This document shows positions 43,723 to 53,143 of a stretch of DNA of 64,000 bases, piece after piece. The notes beneath the pieces were generated by a model that had not been told where the DNA came from, did no database searches, and saw nothing but the letters and a program-made list of their open reading frames with translations. The DNA is from Sphingomonas paeninsulae (lineage in GTDB: Bacteria; Pseudomonadota; Alphaproteobacteria; Sphingomonadales; Sphingomonadaceae): assembly GCF_003660165.1 (NCBI RefSeq), contig NZ_CP032829.1:1-64000 (forward strand). The letters are read 5' to 3'. The position numbers and the translations under genes were made by a program. Within the stretch, counting starts at the first letter, position 1. Each line of letters opens with the position of its first letter.

Positions 43723-44973
43723 ATGCAAAATTCGCTGACCATTTTTCCGCCAACCGCCCCATTACGTGGCCGAATTAATCCGCCCGGTTCTAAATCCATT
43801 ACCAATCGAGCACTGTTATTGGCTGCGCTTGCCACAGGCAGGAGCACCCTGACCGGTGCCCTGAAGAGCGATGACACGCGGCATATGGTCAATGCTCTGC
43901 GATTGATGGGGGTGCGGGTTGATGAGCCGAATGCGACCAGTTTCACCGTTATCAGCAGCGGACAGTTGCAGGCTCCAGAACAACCATTGTTTCTTGGGAA
44001 TGCGGGGACTGCCACACGGTTTCTGACTGCGATTGTCGGTTTGGCTGATGGCGTGGTGGTCGTCAATGGCGACGAACATATGCAGAAACGACCGATTGCG
44101 CATCTGGTCGATGCGTTGAATGCACTTGGTATATCCGCGAGCGCCCCAACGAACTGTCCACCGGTTACTGTCCTTGGAACGGGCAGTTTCGATGGCAATA
44201 CAGTAACCGTGGATGGTGGGCTGTCGAGCCAGTATGTTTCGGCCCTGATTATGTTGGCGGCTTGTGGCAAACAAGCAGTGCGCGTCAGCCTGAAAGGTGA
44301 TGCGATTGGTGCGCGAGGATACATTGACCTGACATCGGCGACGATGCGGCATTTTGGTGCCCAGGTCGAAGTTGACGGGACGTCCGCGTGGATCGTGCAA
44401 CAGGGTGGGTATCGGGCCGCAGACTTGCGGATCGAACCCGATGCCTCGGCGGCGACATATCTTTGGGCAGCGCAGGTGCTGACTGGCGGCGATATCGATA
44501 TCGGAACTGCGGCTGACGCCTTCACCCAGCCTGATGCGAAGGCTCACGCGATCATCGGTCGGTTTCCGCATTTTCCGGCGGAGATGGACGGGGCGCAGAT
44601 GCAGGACGCTGTTCCAACTCTGGCGGTTCTTGCGGCGTTCGGTGCTGCGCCAGTGCGGTTTACAGGGATAGCGAACTTGCGCGTTAAGGAGTGCGACCGC
44701 GTTACCGCGCTAGCGACCGAACTGTCGCGTCTCGCGCCGGGACTTGCGGTCGAAGACGGCGACGATCTGGTGATTACGCCGATGCCGCTTGAGTGTTTCC
44801 GGCCTGCACGAATCGAGACTTATTCGGATCATCGAATTGCGATGAGCCTAGCGTTGGCCGGGTTGCGGGTGCCGGGCATAACTATTCTCGACCCGGATTG
44901 CGTGAATAAAACTTACCCGAATTACTGGAACGATCTGGCGGCGCTGGGTGTGTCGATCAGGTTCGAGATTTAG
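43723..44973 (+). CDS. aroA: 3-phosphoshikimate 1-carboxyvinyltransferase (EPSP synthase)
   Basis: Shikimate pathway: joins PEP and shikimate-3-phosphate. 416 aa from ATG 43723, the start nearest to the conserved opening (an upstream GTG-type start adds an unconserved leader). Motifs: PPGSKSITNRALLLAALA, GNAGTATRFLTA, RVKECDRVTALATEL, SDHRIAMSLALAG and DPDCVNKTYPNYW. GNAGTATR is a variant of the class I substrate loop. Confidence 0.95.
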   Translation: MQNSLTIFPPTAPLRGRINPPGSKSITNRALLLAALATGRSTLTGALKSDDTRHMVNALRLMGVRVDEPNATSFTVISSGQLQAPEQPLFLGNAGTATRFLTAIVGLADGVVVVNGDEHMQKRPIAHLVDALNALGISASAPTNCPPVTVLGTGSFDGNTVTVDGGLSSQYVSALIMLAACGKQAVRVSLKGDAIGARGYIDLTSATMRHFGAQVEVDGTSAWIVQQGGYRAADLRIEPDASAATYLWAAQVLTGGDIDIGTAADAFTQPDAKAHAIIGRFPHFPAEMDGAQMQDAVPTLAVLAAFGAAPVRFTGIANLRVKECDRVTALATELSRLAPGLAVEDGDDLVITPMPLECFRPARIETYSDHRIAMSLALAGLRVPGITILDPDCVNKTYPNYWNDLAALGVSIRFEI

Positions 44974-45010
44974 GTGCATCTTACCCCGAACCTTCCGCTT
45001 TCCCGAAGCC

Positions 45011-45068
45011 TGTCGACGGGCTGCCCTTCTAACGATTAAAGTAAGGTAGTCCTTCGACGGGCTCAGGG
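45011..45068. repeat. Sphingomonad-type short intergenic repeat
   Basis: Two related words, GTCGACGGGCT at about 45012 and TTCGACGGGCTCAGGG at about 45053, lie in the aroA-amn gap. Similar TTCGACaaGCTCAGG elements are scattered between genes in sphingomonad genomes; a relic (TTGTCGAAGCTC) also sits near 40472. Confidence 0.45.
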
Positions 45069-45097
45069 AAGCGGTGTCTGGGTGGAGGCCAATGGCT

Positions 45098-46540
45098 CTA
45101 TCTAAACGGCGGCTCGTTAAACGCCCTGAGCTTACGCGAATGTAGTTTCGGTCCCTCGCGGCGAAGTTCGTTACAGGCTTCGATCCCGATCCGCATATGT
45201 TCGTTGATCGCGCGTTCGTAAAATCGGTTGGCCTGGCCGGGAAGTTTCAGTTCGCCGTGCAAAGGCTTGTCCGACACACATAGCAACGTGCCGTAGGGCA
45301 CGCGGAAACGGTAGCCTTGCGCTGCGATGGTGGCGGATTCCATATCGATGCCGACGGCGCGGGATTGCGAGAAGCGCAGGGCGCTTTTGGAATACATCAA
45401 CTCCCAGTTGCGGTCGTCGGTGGTAACGATGGTGCCGGTGCGGAGCCGGCGTTTCAGGATTTCGCCGCTTTCACCGGAAACCGTTTCGGCCGCACGGGCG
45501 AGGGCTTGCTGGACTTCGGCGATGGCGGGCACCGGAATCTCGGGCGGCAGGACATCATCCAGCACATGATCGTCGCGCAGATAGGCATGGGCGAGTACAT
45601 AGTCACCGATGCGCTGGCTGGGACGCAGACCGCCGCAATGCCCGATCATCAGCCATGCTTCGGGACGCATGACGGCCATATGGTCGGTGATAGTCTTGGC
45701 ATTCGATGGACCAACGCCGATGTTGACCAGCGTGATGCCGCTGCGGTCGGGCGCGCACAAGTGCCAAGCCGGCATCTGGTGGCGACGCCATGCGCTATCG
45801 GTGATTGCTGCTTCGGGATCGGGAGTGTCGCGCGTCACGACAACGCCGCCAGCTCCCGACAAATGCGTATAGGGTCCGTCGCCCTTTAACTGCTCTATCG
45901 CCCAACGCGCGAATTCATCGACGTAGCGGTGGTAGTTGGTGAACAGAACATAGCGCTGGACGTCTTCGGGAGGAGTGCCGGTATAGTGGCGCAGGCGAGC
46001 GAGCGAGAAATCGGTGCGGAGGCCGTCGAATAGTGCAAGCGGTCGTGGGCCTTCCAGTCCGGCATCGAACACTCCATCGGCAATCTCATCGCCGATATGG
46101 GCAAGCTCGGTGGTCGGGAACCAGCGCGACAGATCGGTTGCGCTGACCTGATCGAGATCCATGTCTGCATCGAGGACATAGGGGAAGGGTATTTCCTGCC
46201 TCCCCGGACCAACCTCTACAGTGACATCATAATCTGCAATCAACAGGTCCAGTTGCTCGGTGAGGTAGTCGGCAAACAAGCGCGGGCGGGTGATGCTCGT
46301 CGCATAATAGCCTGGCTGGGTCAGACGCCCGAATGAGCGGAGAGGAACGTCGCCGTTCGCTTCGCCAGCATATTGCAGGCGGATTTCGGGGTAAGCGAAG
46401 CTGCCGTCGGTACGTGAGGCGGGGTCGGGGCGCGTGCCGTTCAGCACATAGGCCTGTATCGCGTCGCGGAGCCGGGTCGTGGCGGCGTTGAAAATTTGAT
46501 CGAGTTCCTCGACCAGTGCGCGTCCTGTTTGGGCTGTCAT
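45098..46540 (-). CDS. amn: AMP nucleosidase
   Basis: Hydrolyses AMP to adenine and ribose 5-phosphate, balancing the adenylate pool. 480 aa: an N-terminal AMP-nucleosidase domain (DADMDLDQVSATDLSRWFP, LALFDGLRTDFSLARLRHYTG) and a C-terminal nucleoside-phosphorylase fold (LVNIGVGPSNAKTITDH, MIGHCGGLRPSQRIGDY, VGIDMESATIAAQGYRF). Full length. Confidence 0.93.
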   Translation of the reverse strand: MTAQTGRALVEELDQIFNAATTRLRDAIQAYVLNGTRPDPASRTDGSFAYPEIRLQYAGEANGDVPLRSFGRLTQPGYYATSITRPRLFADYLTEQLDLLIADYDVTVEVGPGRQEIPFPYVLDADMDLDQVSATDLSRWFPTTELAHIGDEIADGVFDAGLEGPRPLALFDGLRTDFSLARLRHYTGTPPEDVQRYVLFTNYHRYVDEFARWAIEQLKGDGPYTHLSGAGGVVVTRDTPDPEAAITDSAWRRHQMPAWHLCAPDRSGITLVNIGVGPSNAKTITDHMAVMRPEAWLMIGHCGGLRPSQRIGDYVLAHAYLRDDHVLDDVLPPEIPVPAIAEVQQALARAAETVSGESGEILKRRLRTGTIVTTDDRNWELMYSKSALRFSQSRAVGIDMESATIAAQGYRFRVPYGTLLCVSDKPLHGELKLPGQANRFYERAINEHMRIGIEACNELRREGPKLHSRKLRAFNEPPFR

Positions 46541-46578
46541 GGCAGATTGTTACGCGGGGATTGTGAACGGGGCAAGAC

Positions 46579-46603
46579 GCCCTCCCTTAGTGCAAGGGAG
46601 GGC
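46579..46603 (-). terminator. Stem-loop after the peroxiredoxin gene
   Basis: Perfect 10-bp arms GCCCTCCCTT and AAGGGAGGGC with a 5-base loop, 9 bases after the peroxiredoxin stop. No T run. Confidence 0.5.
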
Positions 46604-46611
46604 AGTCACGA

Positions 46612-47100
46612 TTACAGTTGTTCGAGCATGAATTCCGCCGCGCTGACGCGAAATTCGCCGCCTGCTTCGACATTTAGCTGTTCGACGACACCATCGTTTA
46701 CGACGATGGAGAACCGCTGTCCGCGCGATCCCATGCCGAACTTGGTACCGTCCATTTCCAGACCCAGCGATTTCACGAAATCGCCGTTACCGTCGGCCAG
46801 CATCGTCACTTTGCCGTCAACGCCCTGTGCTTTGCCCCAGGCGCTCATCACGAAAGCATCGTTGACTGCGGTGCAGGCAACTTCATCGATGCCCTTGGCT
46901 TTCAGCGCGGCAGATTTCTCGACGAAGCCGGGAAGGTGCTTGGCCGAACAAGTGGGGGTGAATGCACCGGGAACCGAAAATAGCGCGATTTTGCGGCCGG
47001 CAAAAAAGCTGTCGGTTGAAACAGGCTCAGGGCCGGCTTCGGTGACTTTGATCAGATTGCCCGATGGAATCTTGTCGCCGATCGAAATGGTCATATTCAT
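46612..47100 (-). CDS. Peroxiredoxin, Prx5 type
   Basis: Reduces hydrogen and organic peroxides using thiols. 162 aa; peroxidatic Cys51 in PGAFTPTCS, with the family blocks HLPGFVE, VNDAFVMSAWGK and LADGNGDFVKSLG. The usual Prx5 length. Divergent from ahcY across a 160-base intergenic region. Confidence 0.93.
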   Translation of the reverse strand: MNMTISIGDKIPSGNLIKVTEAGPEPVSTDSFFAGRKIALFSVPGAFTPTCSAKHLPGFVEKSAALKAKGIDEVACTAVNDAFVMSAWGKAQGVDGKVTMLADGNGDFVKSLGLEMDGTKFGMGSRGQRFSIVVNDGVVEQLNVEAGGEFRVSAAEFMLEQL

Positions 47101-47179
47101 TCTCCTTCAGGTTTGCTTGTCGCCCATGTCGGCGTTCATCATCGACAACGCAAGGTTGAGCAAAAGACCCAGCAGTCAC

Positions 47180-47199
47180 ATATAAAGAAATCTTTATAT
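47180..47199. promoter_or_regulatory. Palindromic operator candidate upstream of ahcY
   Basis: ATATAAAGA-AA-TCTTTATAT, 9-bp perfect arms, 61 bases before the ahcY start and 80 before the peroxiredoxin start. The position and sequence resemble operators of methionine-cycle (SAH/SAM-responsive, ArsR-family SahR-type) regulators described in proteobacteria; I recall this similarity and have not verified it. Confidence 0.5.
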
Positions 47200-47260
47200 T
47201 TGCTTTCACCGATATGGAAGGGTAGGAGCGGCCCATCCAAACCTATCCCGGAGATACCCT

Positions 47261-48673
47261 GTGGCGACCGCAGTTTCGAACAACGACACCCATGATTATG
47301 TGATTGCAGACATCGGTCTGGCCGAATTCGGTCGCCGCGAGATCGATATTGCCGAAACCGAAATGCCGGGCCTGATGGCTTTGCGCGCAGAGTTCGGTCA
47401 GTCCAAGCCGCTGAAGGGCGCGCGGATCGTCGGGTCGCTGCACATGACGATCCAGACAGCCGTGCTGATCGAAACGCTGACCGCGCTGGGTGCCGAAGTC
47501 CGCTGGGCAACGTGCAACATTTTCTCGACGCAGGACCATGCCGCAGCCGCGATTGCCGCTTCGGGCGTTCCCGTGTTCGCGATCAAGGGTGAAAGCCTGT
47601 CGGACTATTGGGACTATGTCGGTCGCATTTTCGATTGGGGCGATATCACGTCGAACATCATCCTCGACGATGGTGGCGATGCGACGATGTTCGCGCTTTG
47701 GGGTGCCAAGCTCGAAGCCGGTCAGACTTTCGGCGAGCCAGAAAATGAAGAAGAAGTCGAATTCCAGCGCGCGCTGAAGGCATTCGTTGCCGCGCGTCCC
47801 GGCTATCTGACCGAGACCGTCAAAGCCCTGAAGGGCGTTTCGGAAGAAACCACGACCGGCGTTCATCGCCTGTATGAAATCGCGAAGAAGGGCGAACTGC
47901 CTTTCCCAGCAATCAACGTGAACGACAGTGTCACCAAGTCGAAGTTCGACAATCTGTACGGCTGCAAAGAGTCGCTGGTCGATGCGATCCGTCGCGCGAC
48001 CGACGTCATGCTGGCCGGTAAGGTTGCCTGCGTCGCCGGTTTCGGCGATGTCGGTAAGGGTTCAGCCCAGTCGCTCCGCAATGGCGGCGCGCGCGTTATG
48101 GTCACCGAAGTCGATCCGATCTGCGCATTGCAGGCCGCGATGGAAGGTTTCGAAGTCGTCACGATGGAAGAGGCCGTAACCCGCGCCGATATCTTCGTGA
48201 CCGCAACGGGCAATGCCGACGTCATCACCGCCGACCATATGCGGGCGATGAAGCCGATGGCGATCGTTTCGAACATCGGCCATTTCGACAGCGAAATTCA
48301 GATCGCTGCGCTGTCCAACTATAAGTGGACCGAAGTGAAGCCAGGTACCGATCTGGTTGAGTTCCCCGATGGCAAGCAGATCATCGTTCTCGCCAAGGGT
48401 CGTCTGGTTAACCTCGGTTGCGCAACGGGCCATCCTTCGTTCGTCATGTCGGCAAGCTTTACCAATCAGGTTCTGGCGCAGATCGAACTTTGGACGAACC
48501 AGTCCAACTACAAGAACGAAGTCTATGTTCTGCCCAAGCATCTGGATGAGAAGGTTGCCGCGCTCCACCTTGAAAAGCTGGGCGTGAAAATGACGAAACT
48601 GACACCGAAACAGGCCGGTTATATCGGTGTTTCGGTCGATGGTCCGTTCAAGCCCGATCATTATCGCTACTGA
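47261..48673 (+). CDS. ahcY: S-adenosylhomocysteine hydrolase
   Basis: Splits S-adenosylhomocysteine to adenosine and homocysteine, closing the methyl cycle. 470 aa from GTG 47261 behind GGAG. Motifs: [31 protein letters not shown]-binding [17 protein letters not shown], and the C-terminal [18 protein letters not shown]. The insert [14 protein letters not shown] is typical of the bacterial type. Confidence 0.97.
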   Translation: MATAVSNNDTHDYVIADIGLAEFGRREIDIAETEMPGLMALRAEFGQSKPLKGARIVGSLHMTIQTAVLIETLTALGAEVRWATCNIFSTQDHAAAAIAASGVPVFAIKGESLSDYWDYVGRIFDWGDITSNIILDDGGDATMFALWGAKLEAGQTFGEPENEEEVEFQRALKAFVAARPGYLTETVKALKGVSEETTTGVHRLYEIAKKGELPFPAINVNDSVTKSKFDNLYGCKESLVDAIRRATDVMLAGKVACVAGFGDVGKGSAQSLRNGGARVMVTEVDPICALQAAMEGFEVVTMEEAVTRADIFVTATGNADVITADHMRAMKPMAIVSNIGHFDSEIQIAALSNYKWTEVKPGTDLVEFPDGKQIIVLAKGRLVNLGCATGHPSFVMSASFTNQVLAQIELWTNQSNYKNEVYVLPKHLDEKVAALHLEKLGVKMTKLTPKQAGYIGVSVDGPFKPDHYRY

Positions 48674-48690
48674 ACCAGTTCAAAAGCCGC

Positions 48691-48713
48691 GCGACTGCCT
48701 CTAAGGCAGTCGC
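48691..48713 (+). terminator. Stem-loop after ahcY
   Basis: GCGACTGCC pairs with GGCAGTCGC, loop TCTAA, 18 bases after the stop and 22 before the next gene. No T run. Confidence 0.55.
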
Positions 48714-48734
48714 GATGGCCGGCTCCTTTCCCTC

Positions 48735-51014
48735 ATGCTGACGCTCACGACCGGCAAAGCCGCGATCGCGGGCATCATTATTGCGTTGTGGACGATTGCC
48801 GCCGTGTGGGCCGTTGTTACCGGCCTGCTGATGCGGCGACGCGCAGGCGATGCTGCGGCCGAAGCCGGGCGATTAAGCCAGTTGCTGGGTGCGTCTCCGT
48901 CCGTTCCCATGCTGATCCGTATCGACGGCCGGGTCGAAGCTCCTGACAAGCTTGGTGACTGGCTTGGCCTTGGTCGGGTGCCCAATTTCGTGGTTGATTT
49001 CGCAGGCACCGGTAACGGACTGACCGACGAAGACGCCACCGCGCTGGCAAAAGACGTCACCGCTGCCCAAAAAAGCGCAAAACCGTTCGTGCGCTCGATG
49101 CGTCCGCAGGAATCGAGCCGAACACTGTTGATGCGCGGTGCCCGAGCCCCCGCGGCGATTGGCGGCGGCGTGCTGGTCTGGGTTTATGATGCCACCGAAA
49201 GCCAGGTCGAGATCGGAAAACTGGGCGGTGAAGTCGCGCGCCTGACCCGAGCGTTCGACGCCCTGACACAGTTGATCGAAGCGGCCCCTATCCCGATGTG
49301 GCATCGCGGCCCCGACCTGCGTCTGACGCTGGTTAACCGGGCGTATGTCGAGGCGGTCGATGCCGCCAGCGCCGAAGATGCCGTTGCGCGCGGTCTGGAA
49401 CTTGTTGAGATAGCAGGCGGCGTTGGGCCGATCGCCGCAGCATCTGCCGCGCGTGATGCGGGGGAGGTCCGGTCACGGATCGTACCAGCCACCATCGCCG
49501 GACAGCGTCGGTCGGTGCGGATTGTGGACGTGCCACTCGGTGACGCAGGAGTCGCAGGTTATGCGTTGGACAATGACGATCTGGAACGCGCCAATGGTGC
49601 GTTTCGCCGGTTTGCAGATGCTCAACGCGATACGCTGGACCGATTATCGGCAGGAGTCGCACAGTTCGGAGCCGACCGCAGCCTGACGTTCTGCAACATG
49701 CCGTTCCAGCGGATGTTTGCACTGAAACCCGAATGGGTGGCCGACCGTCCAGAATTCGATCGCGTGCTTGAAAGAATGCGCGAAGCTGGACGCGTTCCCG
49801 AAGTACGCGACTTTCCGGGCTGGAAGGCGGAACGACGCGAATGGTTCACGAGCGCCGACGGTGCGACCGAAGAGGCATGGTTGCTGGCGGGTGGATTGCA
49901 CCTGCGCGTCGTCGCCCAGCCATTGCCCGATGGCGGCTTGCTGCTGATATTCGAGGATCGTACCGAACAGGTCCAGCTTGCCAGTGCACGCGACACGTTG
50001 CTCCGGGTGCGTGAAGCAACCTTCGACAATCTGTTCGAGGCAATCGGCGTATTCGCGGGCGACGGTCGGCTCCATGTCTGGAACAACAAGTTCCGTGAGG
50101 TATGGGGTTTTGACGAAGCGCTGCTGGCTTCACATCCGCGCGTCGATACTCTGGCAGAGGCGGCCGCGCCGAGCTTGTCGAGCCCGCAGCGTGCATCGCT
50201 TATCCGTGATCTGGTGCGCACCGCGACCATAGAACGCAAGGCGCGGAGCGGACGGGTCGCGTTGAAAGACGGTCGCCATTTCGAATTCGCGGCGGTGCCT
50301 TTGCCCGATGGCAATGCACTCTTCACGATGTTGGACATTACCGACAGTCGCCGGATCGAACGTGCGCTGCGTGATCGGACCGATGCGCTGGAAGCCGCCG
50401 ACAAGGTCAAGTCGGCGTTCGTTGCGAACATGAGCTATGAATTGCGTACGCCATTGACGTCGATCGGCGGGTTCGCGGAAATGTTGTCGCAAGGATATGC
50501 CGGGACGTTGAGCGATCAGGCGGGTGACTATGTGAAAGCCATATTGGAATCGGTGGCAAAACTGGGGCTGTTGGTCGACGACGTGCTGCAAATGACCCAA
50601 AGTGACGCCAAGTTGATTGCCGTCGATCGTGAGACAGTCGATCTCGTCCAGTTGCTAGATGCCGTTGCCGTTGAGCATGAGGCAGCGATTGCAGATAAAA
50701 ATCAGGAACTGGTTCGTGACTTTAGTACCGATACGGGTCGTGTAGCCGGCGATGCAAAACCGTTGAGGGATGCGATCGGGCTGCTACTCGCCGGGGCGAT
50801 TGCGGACACGCCGGCGGAAGGTCGAATCCTGATTCATGCAAGCGGAACTTCGGAGGGTGCTTTGCTGGTCGTTTCCGACAATGGTCCTGGCTCCGGTTCA
50901 GATCCGGCCATGTTGACGCGTGTCCGTTCACTGGTCGGGGCGGCTGGGGGCCGGGTCACGGCCATGGCCGAGCCGGGTGAAGGCACCGCCGTCCAGATTA
51001 CACTGACGCGCTGA
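48735..51014 (+). CDS. divL: DivL-like histidine-kinase homologue with Tyr in place of the phospho-accepting His
   Basis: 759 aa. One N-terminal membrane segment (about 8–32), several PAS-like regions (for example AAPIPMWHRGPDLRLTLVN; TLDRLSAGVAQFGADRSL), then a HisKA domain whose H-box reads NMSYELRTPLTSI: Tyr568 replaces His. The ATPase domain is reduced: the N-box Asn is missing (LLAGAIAD) and only DNGPG is left of the glycine boxes. This is the pattern of DivL, a pseudokinase that controls cell-cycle phosphorelay (CckA/CtrA) in Caulobacter. Neighbours ahcY and tsaE fit. TGATG overlap with tsaE. Confidence 0.85.
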   Translation: MLTLTTGKAAIAGIIIALWTIAAVWAVVTGLLMRRRAGDAAAEAGRLSQLLGASPSVPMLIRIDGRVEAPDKLGDWLGLGRVPNFVVDFAGTGNGLTDEDATALAKDVTAAQKSAKPFVRSMRPQESSRTLLMRGARAPAAIGGGVLVWVYDATESQVEIGKLGGEVARLTRAFDALTQLIEAAPIPMWHRGPDLRLTLVNRAYVEAVDAASAEDAVARGLELVEIAGGVGPIAAASAARDAGEVRSRIVPATIAGQRRSVRIVDVPLGDAGVAGYALDNDDLERANGAFRRFADAQRDTLDRLSAGVAQFGADRSLTFCNMPFQRMFALKPEWVADRPEFDRVLERMREAGRVPEVRDFPGWKAERREWFTSADGATEEAWLLAGGLHLRVVAQPLPDGGLLLIFEDRTEQVQLASARDTLLRVREATFDNLFEAIGVFAGDGRLHVWNNKFREVWGFDEALLASHPRVDTLAEAAAPSLSSPQRASLIRDLVRTATIERKARSGRVALKDGRHFEFAAVPLPDGNALFTMLDITDSRRIERALRDRTDALEAADKVKSAFVANMSYELRTPLTSIGGFAEMLSQGYAGTLSDQAGDYVKAILESVAKLGLLVDDVLQMTQSDAKLIAVDRETVDLVQLLDAVAVEHEAAIADKNQELVRDFSTDTGRVAGDAKPLRDAIGLLLAGAIADTPAEGRILIHASGTSEGALLVVSDNGPGSGSDPAMLTRVRSLVGAAGGRVTAMAEPGEGTAVQITLTR

Positions 51015-51454
51015 TGTGGCTCGCTGACGAAGCTGCGACCGAGAATGCCGGGCGGCTGCTTTCGAAAGTGATAGCGACGGGTGATGTCGTCGCGCTGTCG
51101 GGGCCGCTTGGCGCTGGAAAGACGGGTTTTGCCCGTGGGTTGATCGAGGGGCTGGGGTTCGAGGGAGAAGTTCCGAGTCCAAGCTTTGGATTGGTTATCC
51201 CCTATGCCTTCCCCGACGTCCGGGTGCCGGTTTGGCATATTGATCTATATCGACTGGACGAAATGGCGGAAGTCGATGAGCTCGGCCTCGATGATGCGCG
51301 TGAGGACAATGCACTTGTCATCGAATGGGCGGAGCGGATGGGATCGCAACTGTGGGAAGACGCGCTGTTGATAGATCTGGCGGTCGAGGGAACGGGACGA
51401 CGCTTGACAGCACGGGTGCCGCCGTCTTGGAAGGGGCGATGGCCGATCCTATGA
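51014..51454 (+). CDS. tsaE: tRNA threonylcarbamoyladenosine biosynthesis ATPase TsaE
   Basis: Needed for t6A37 modification of tRNAs reading ANN codons. 146 aa with Walker A SGPLGAGKTGFARG, SPSFGLVIPY, HIDLYRLDE and VIEWAERM. Coupled to the DivL-like gene and overlapping the kinase gene after it. Confidence 0.94.
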   Translation: MWLADEAATENAGRLLSKVIATGDVVALSGPLGAGKTGFARGLIEGLGFEGEVPSPSFGLVIPYAFPDVRVPVWHIDLYRLDEMAEVDELGLDDAREDNALVIEWAERMGSQLWEDALLIDLAVEGTGRRLTARVPPSWKGRWPIL

Positions 51455-52425
51455 TTCCTCCCGCCGCCGCCCCTGATTTTCTAACGCGTTCGGGCTGGGA
51501 AGGAGCAGAAATCCTGCCTCTTGCAGGTGATGCCTCGTTTCGCCGATATTTCCGGGTCGTCGCTCCGGGTCGGCAAGCCGTATTGATGGATGCACCCCCT
51601 CCACACGAAGATCCGCGACCTTTCATTCGGATTGCCGAGCATCTTGTCGGGCTGGGCTTTTCTGCACCCGCGATCCTCGCCAGTGACCTTAATCATGGGT
51701 TCGTCTTGCTAGAGGATTTTGGTGATGCGCGGATGCGGGAGGTGGTCGACGCCGACCCCGATTGCGAATATGATATTTATGCCGAAGTCGTCGGGTTGCT
51801 GGCCCGTTTGCATCAGCATCCAGCAGCGGACTTGCCGCCCTATTCGCGTAAGGAAATGTACCGTGAGGCCGGACTGTTCACCGAATGGTATTGCCCGGCG
51901 GTCGGCCTGACGGTCGATGAAGTGGGTTATCGTGCGGTATGGGACGGCGCGTTCGACGCTTTATCCGACGGGCCAGTGGTAACGGTTCTGCGCGATTATC
52001 ACGCAGAGAATATCATGCTGATCGAAGGGCGTGAGGGACTGGCGGGACTGGGGCTGCTTGATTTTCAGGACGCGCTGGCGGGGCACCCGGCCTATGATCT
52101 GGTATCGCTGTTGCAGGACGCCCGCCGCGATGTGTCGCCGGTGCTGGAGGCAAAGATGCGGGCGCTGTATAATAACGCCGTCGATGCGGACTTCGACGCG
52201 GCCTATGCTATTTTGGGTGCGCAGCGGAATGCGAAAATCCTCGGGATATTTACCCGGCTGTGGAAGCGCGATGGCAAGCCGCGCTATTTGAACTATCTAC
52301 CGCGGGTCTGGGCCTATCTGGAGCGTGATCTGGAGCATCCGGCGCTCGCACACGTCGCTGAATGGTTTGCCAAAAATGTGCCGGCGGAAAAACGCGCGGC
52401 TGCGTTGGTTCATGTGCCGGAATGA
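51439..52425 (+). CDS. amgK: N-acetylmuramate/N-acetylglucosamine kinase
   Basis: Phosphorylates recycled cell-wall amino sugars at C1, the step before MurU. 328 aa with the aminoglycoside-phosphotransferase fold: PLAGDASFRRYFRV, LLEDFGDARM, catalytic VLRDYHAENIM and metal-binding GLLDFQDALAGHPAYDL. ATG 51439 sits after GGAAGGGG; an alternative ATG at 51451 forms ATGA with the tsaE stop. ATGA overlap with murU. Confidence 0.9.
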   Translation: MADPMIPPAAAPDFLTRSGWEGAEILPLAGDASFRRYFRVVAPGRQAVLMDAPPPHEDPRPFIRIAEHLVGLGFSAPAILASDLNHGFVLLEDFGDARMREVVDADPDCEYDIYAEVVGLLARLHQHPAADLPPYSRKEMYREAGLFTEWYCPAVGLTVDEVGYRAVWDGAFDALSDGPVVTVLRDYHAENIMLIEGREGLAGLGLLDFQDALAGHPAYDLVSLLQDARRDVSPVLEAKMRALYNNAVDADFDAAYAILGAQRNAKILGIFTRLWKRDGKPRYLNYLPRVWAYLERDLEHPALAHVAEWFAKNVPAEKRAAALVHVPE

Positions 52426-53143
52426 CGGTGGAGAAACCCACGACTGCGATGGTGATGGCGGCGGGGCTGGGAAAGCGGATGCGTCCACTAACCGCGAGCC
52501 GCCCCAAGCCACTGGTAAAGGTCGCGGGTAAGGCGCTGATCGACCATGCGCTGGACAGGCTGGCGGCAAGCGGGATCACGCGAGCAGTGGTCAATGTGCA
52601 TTATCTGGCGGGATCGCTGGAGGCACATCTACAACGTAACACCCACGGTCTGGACATCGCGATTTCGGACGAACGGGCAAAGTTGCTGGAGACGGGGGGG
52701 GATTGATCCGGGCGCTTCCACTGTTGGGCGGAGACCCGGTGCTGGCGGTCAACAGCGACAATATGTGGGTCGATGGGCCGACCGATGCGATCAGCCTGCT
52801 GGCGAACCGCTGGGATGATGCGGAAATGGATGCGCTGTTGCTGCTGGTTCCCCTGGCGCGGGCGAATTGCCACAGCGGCATGGGCGATTTTCATATGGAT
52901 GCAATCGGGCGGATTTCGCGGCGCAGGCCGGGGCGGATCGCGCCGTTCGTGTTTACGGGGGTGCAATTGATTTCGAAACGGCTGCTGGTCGATCCGCCAT
53001 CGGACGCATTCTCCACCAATATATTCTGGGATCGCGCGATCGCGACGGGGCGCGCTTTTGGCGTCGTCCATCAGGGGCTGTGGTTCGATGTCGGGACACC
53101 CGGTGCCATTGCAAAGACCGAAGCCATCCTCAACGATGGCTGA
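52422..53143 (+). pseudogene. murU: N-acetylmuramate alpha-1-phosphate uridylyltransferase (one -1 frame break as written)
   Basis: Makes UDP-MurNAc from MurNAc-1-P, completing the AmgK-MurU recycling bypass. Nucleotidyltransferase signature AMVMAAGLGKRMRPLT and PKPLVKVAGK, then AVNSDN and SRRRPGRIAPFVFTG. The frame breaks in a run of eight G at 52694–52701; nine G would read ETGGGLIRALP and give 240 aa, the normal length. ATGA overlap with amgK. Confidence 0.9.

Noticed and set aside
47101-47260. SAH riboswitch upstream of ahcY
   Set aside because: No SAH-riboswitch consensus or pseudoknot pattern was seen; the palindrome fits a protein operator better.
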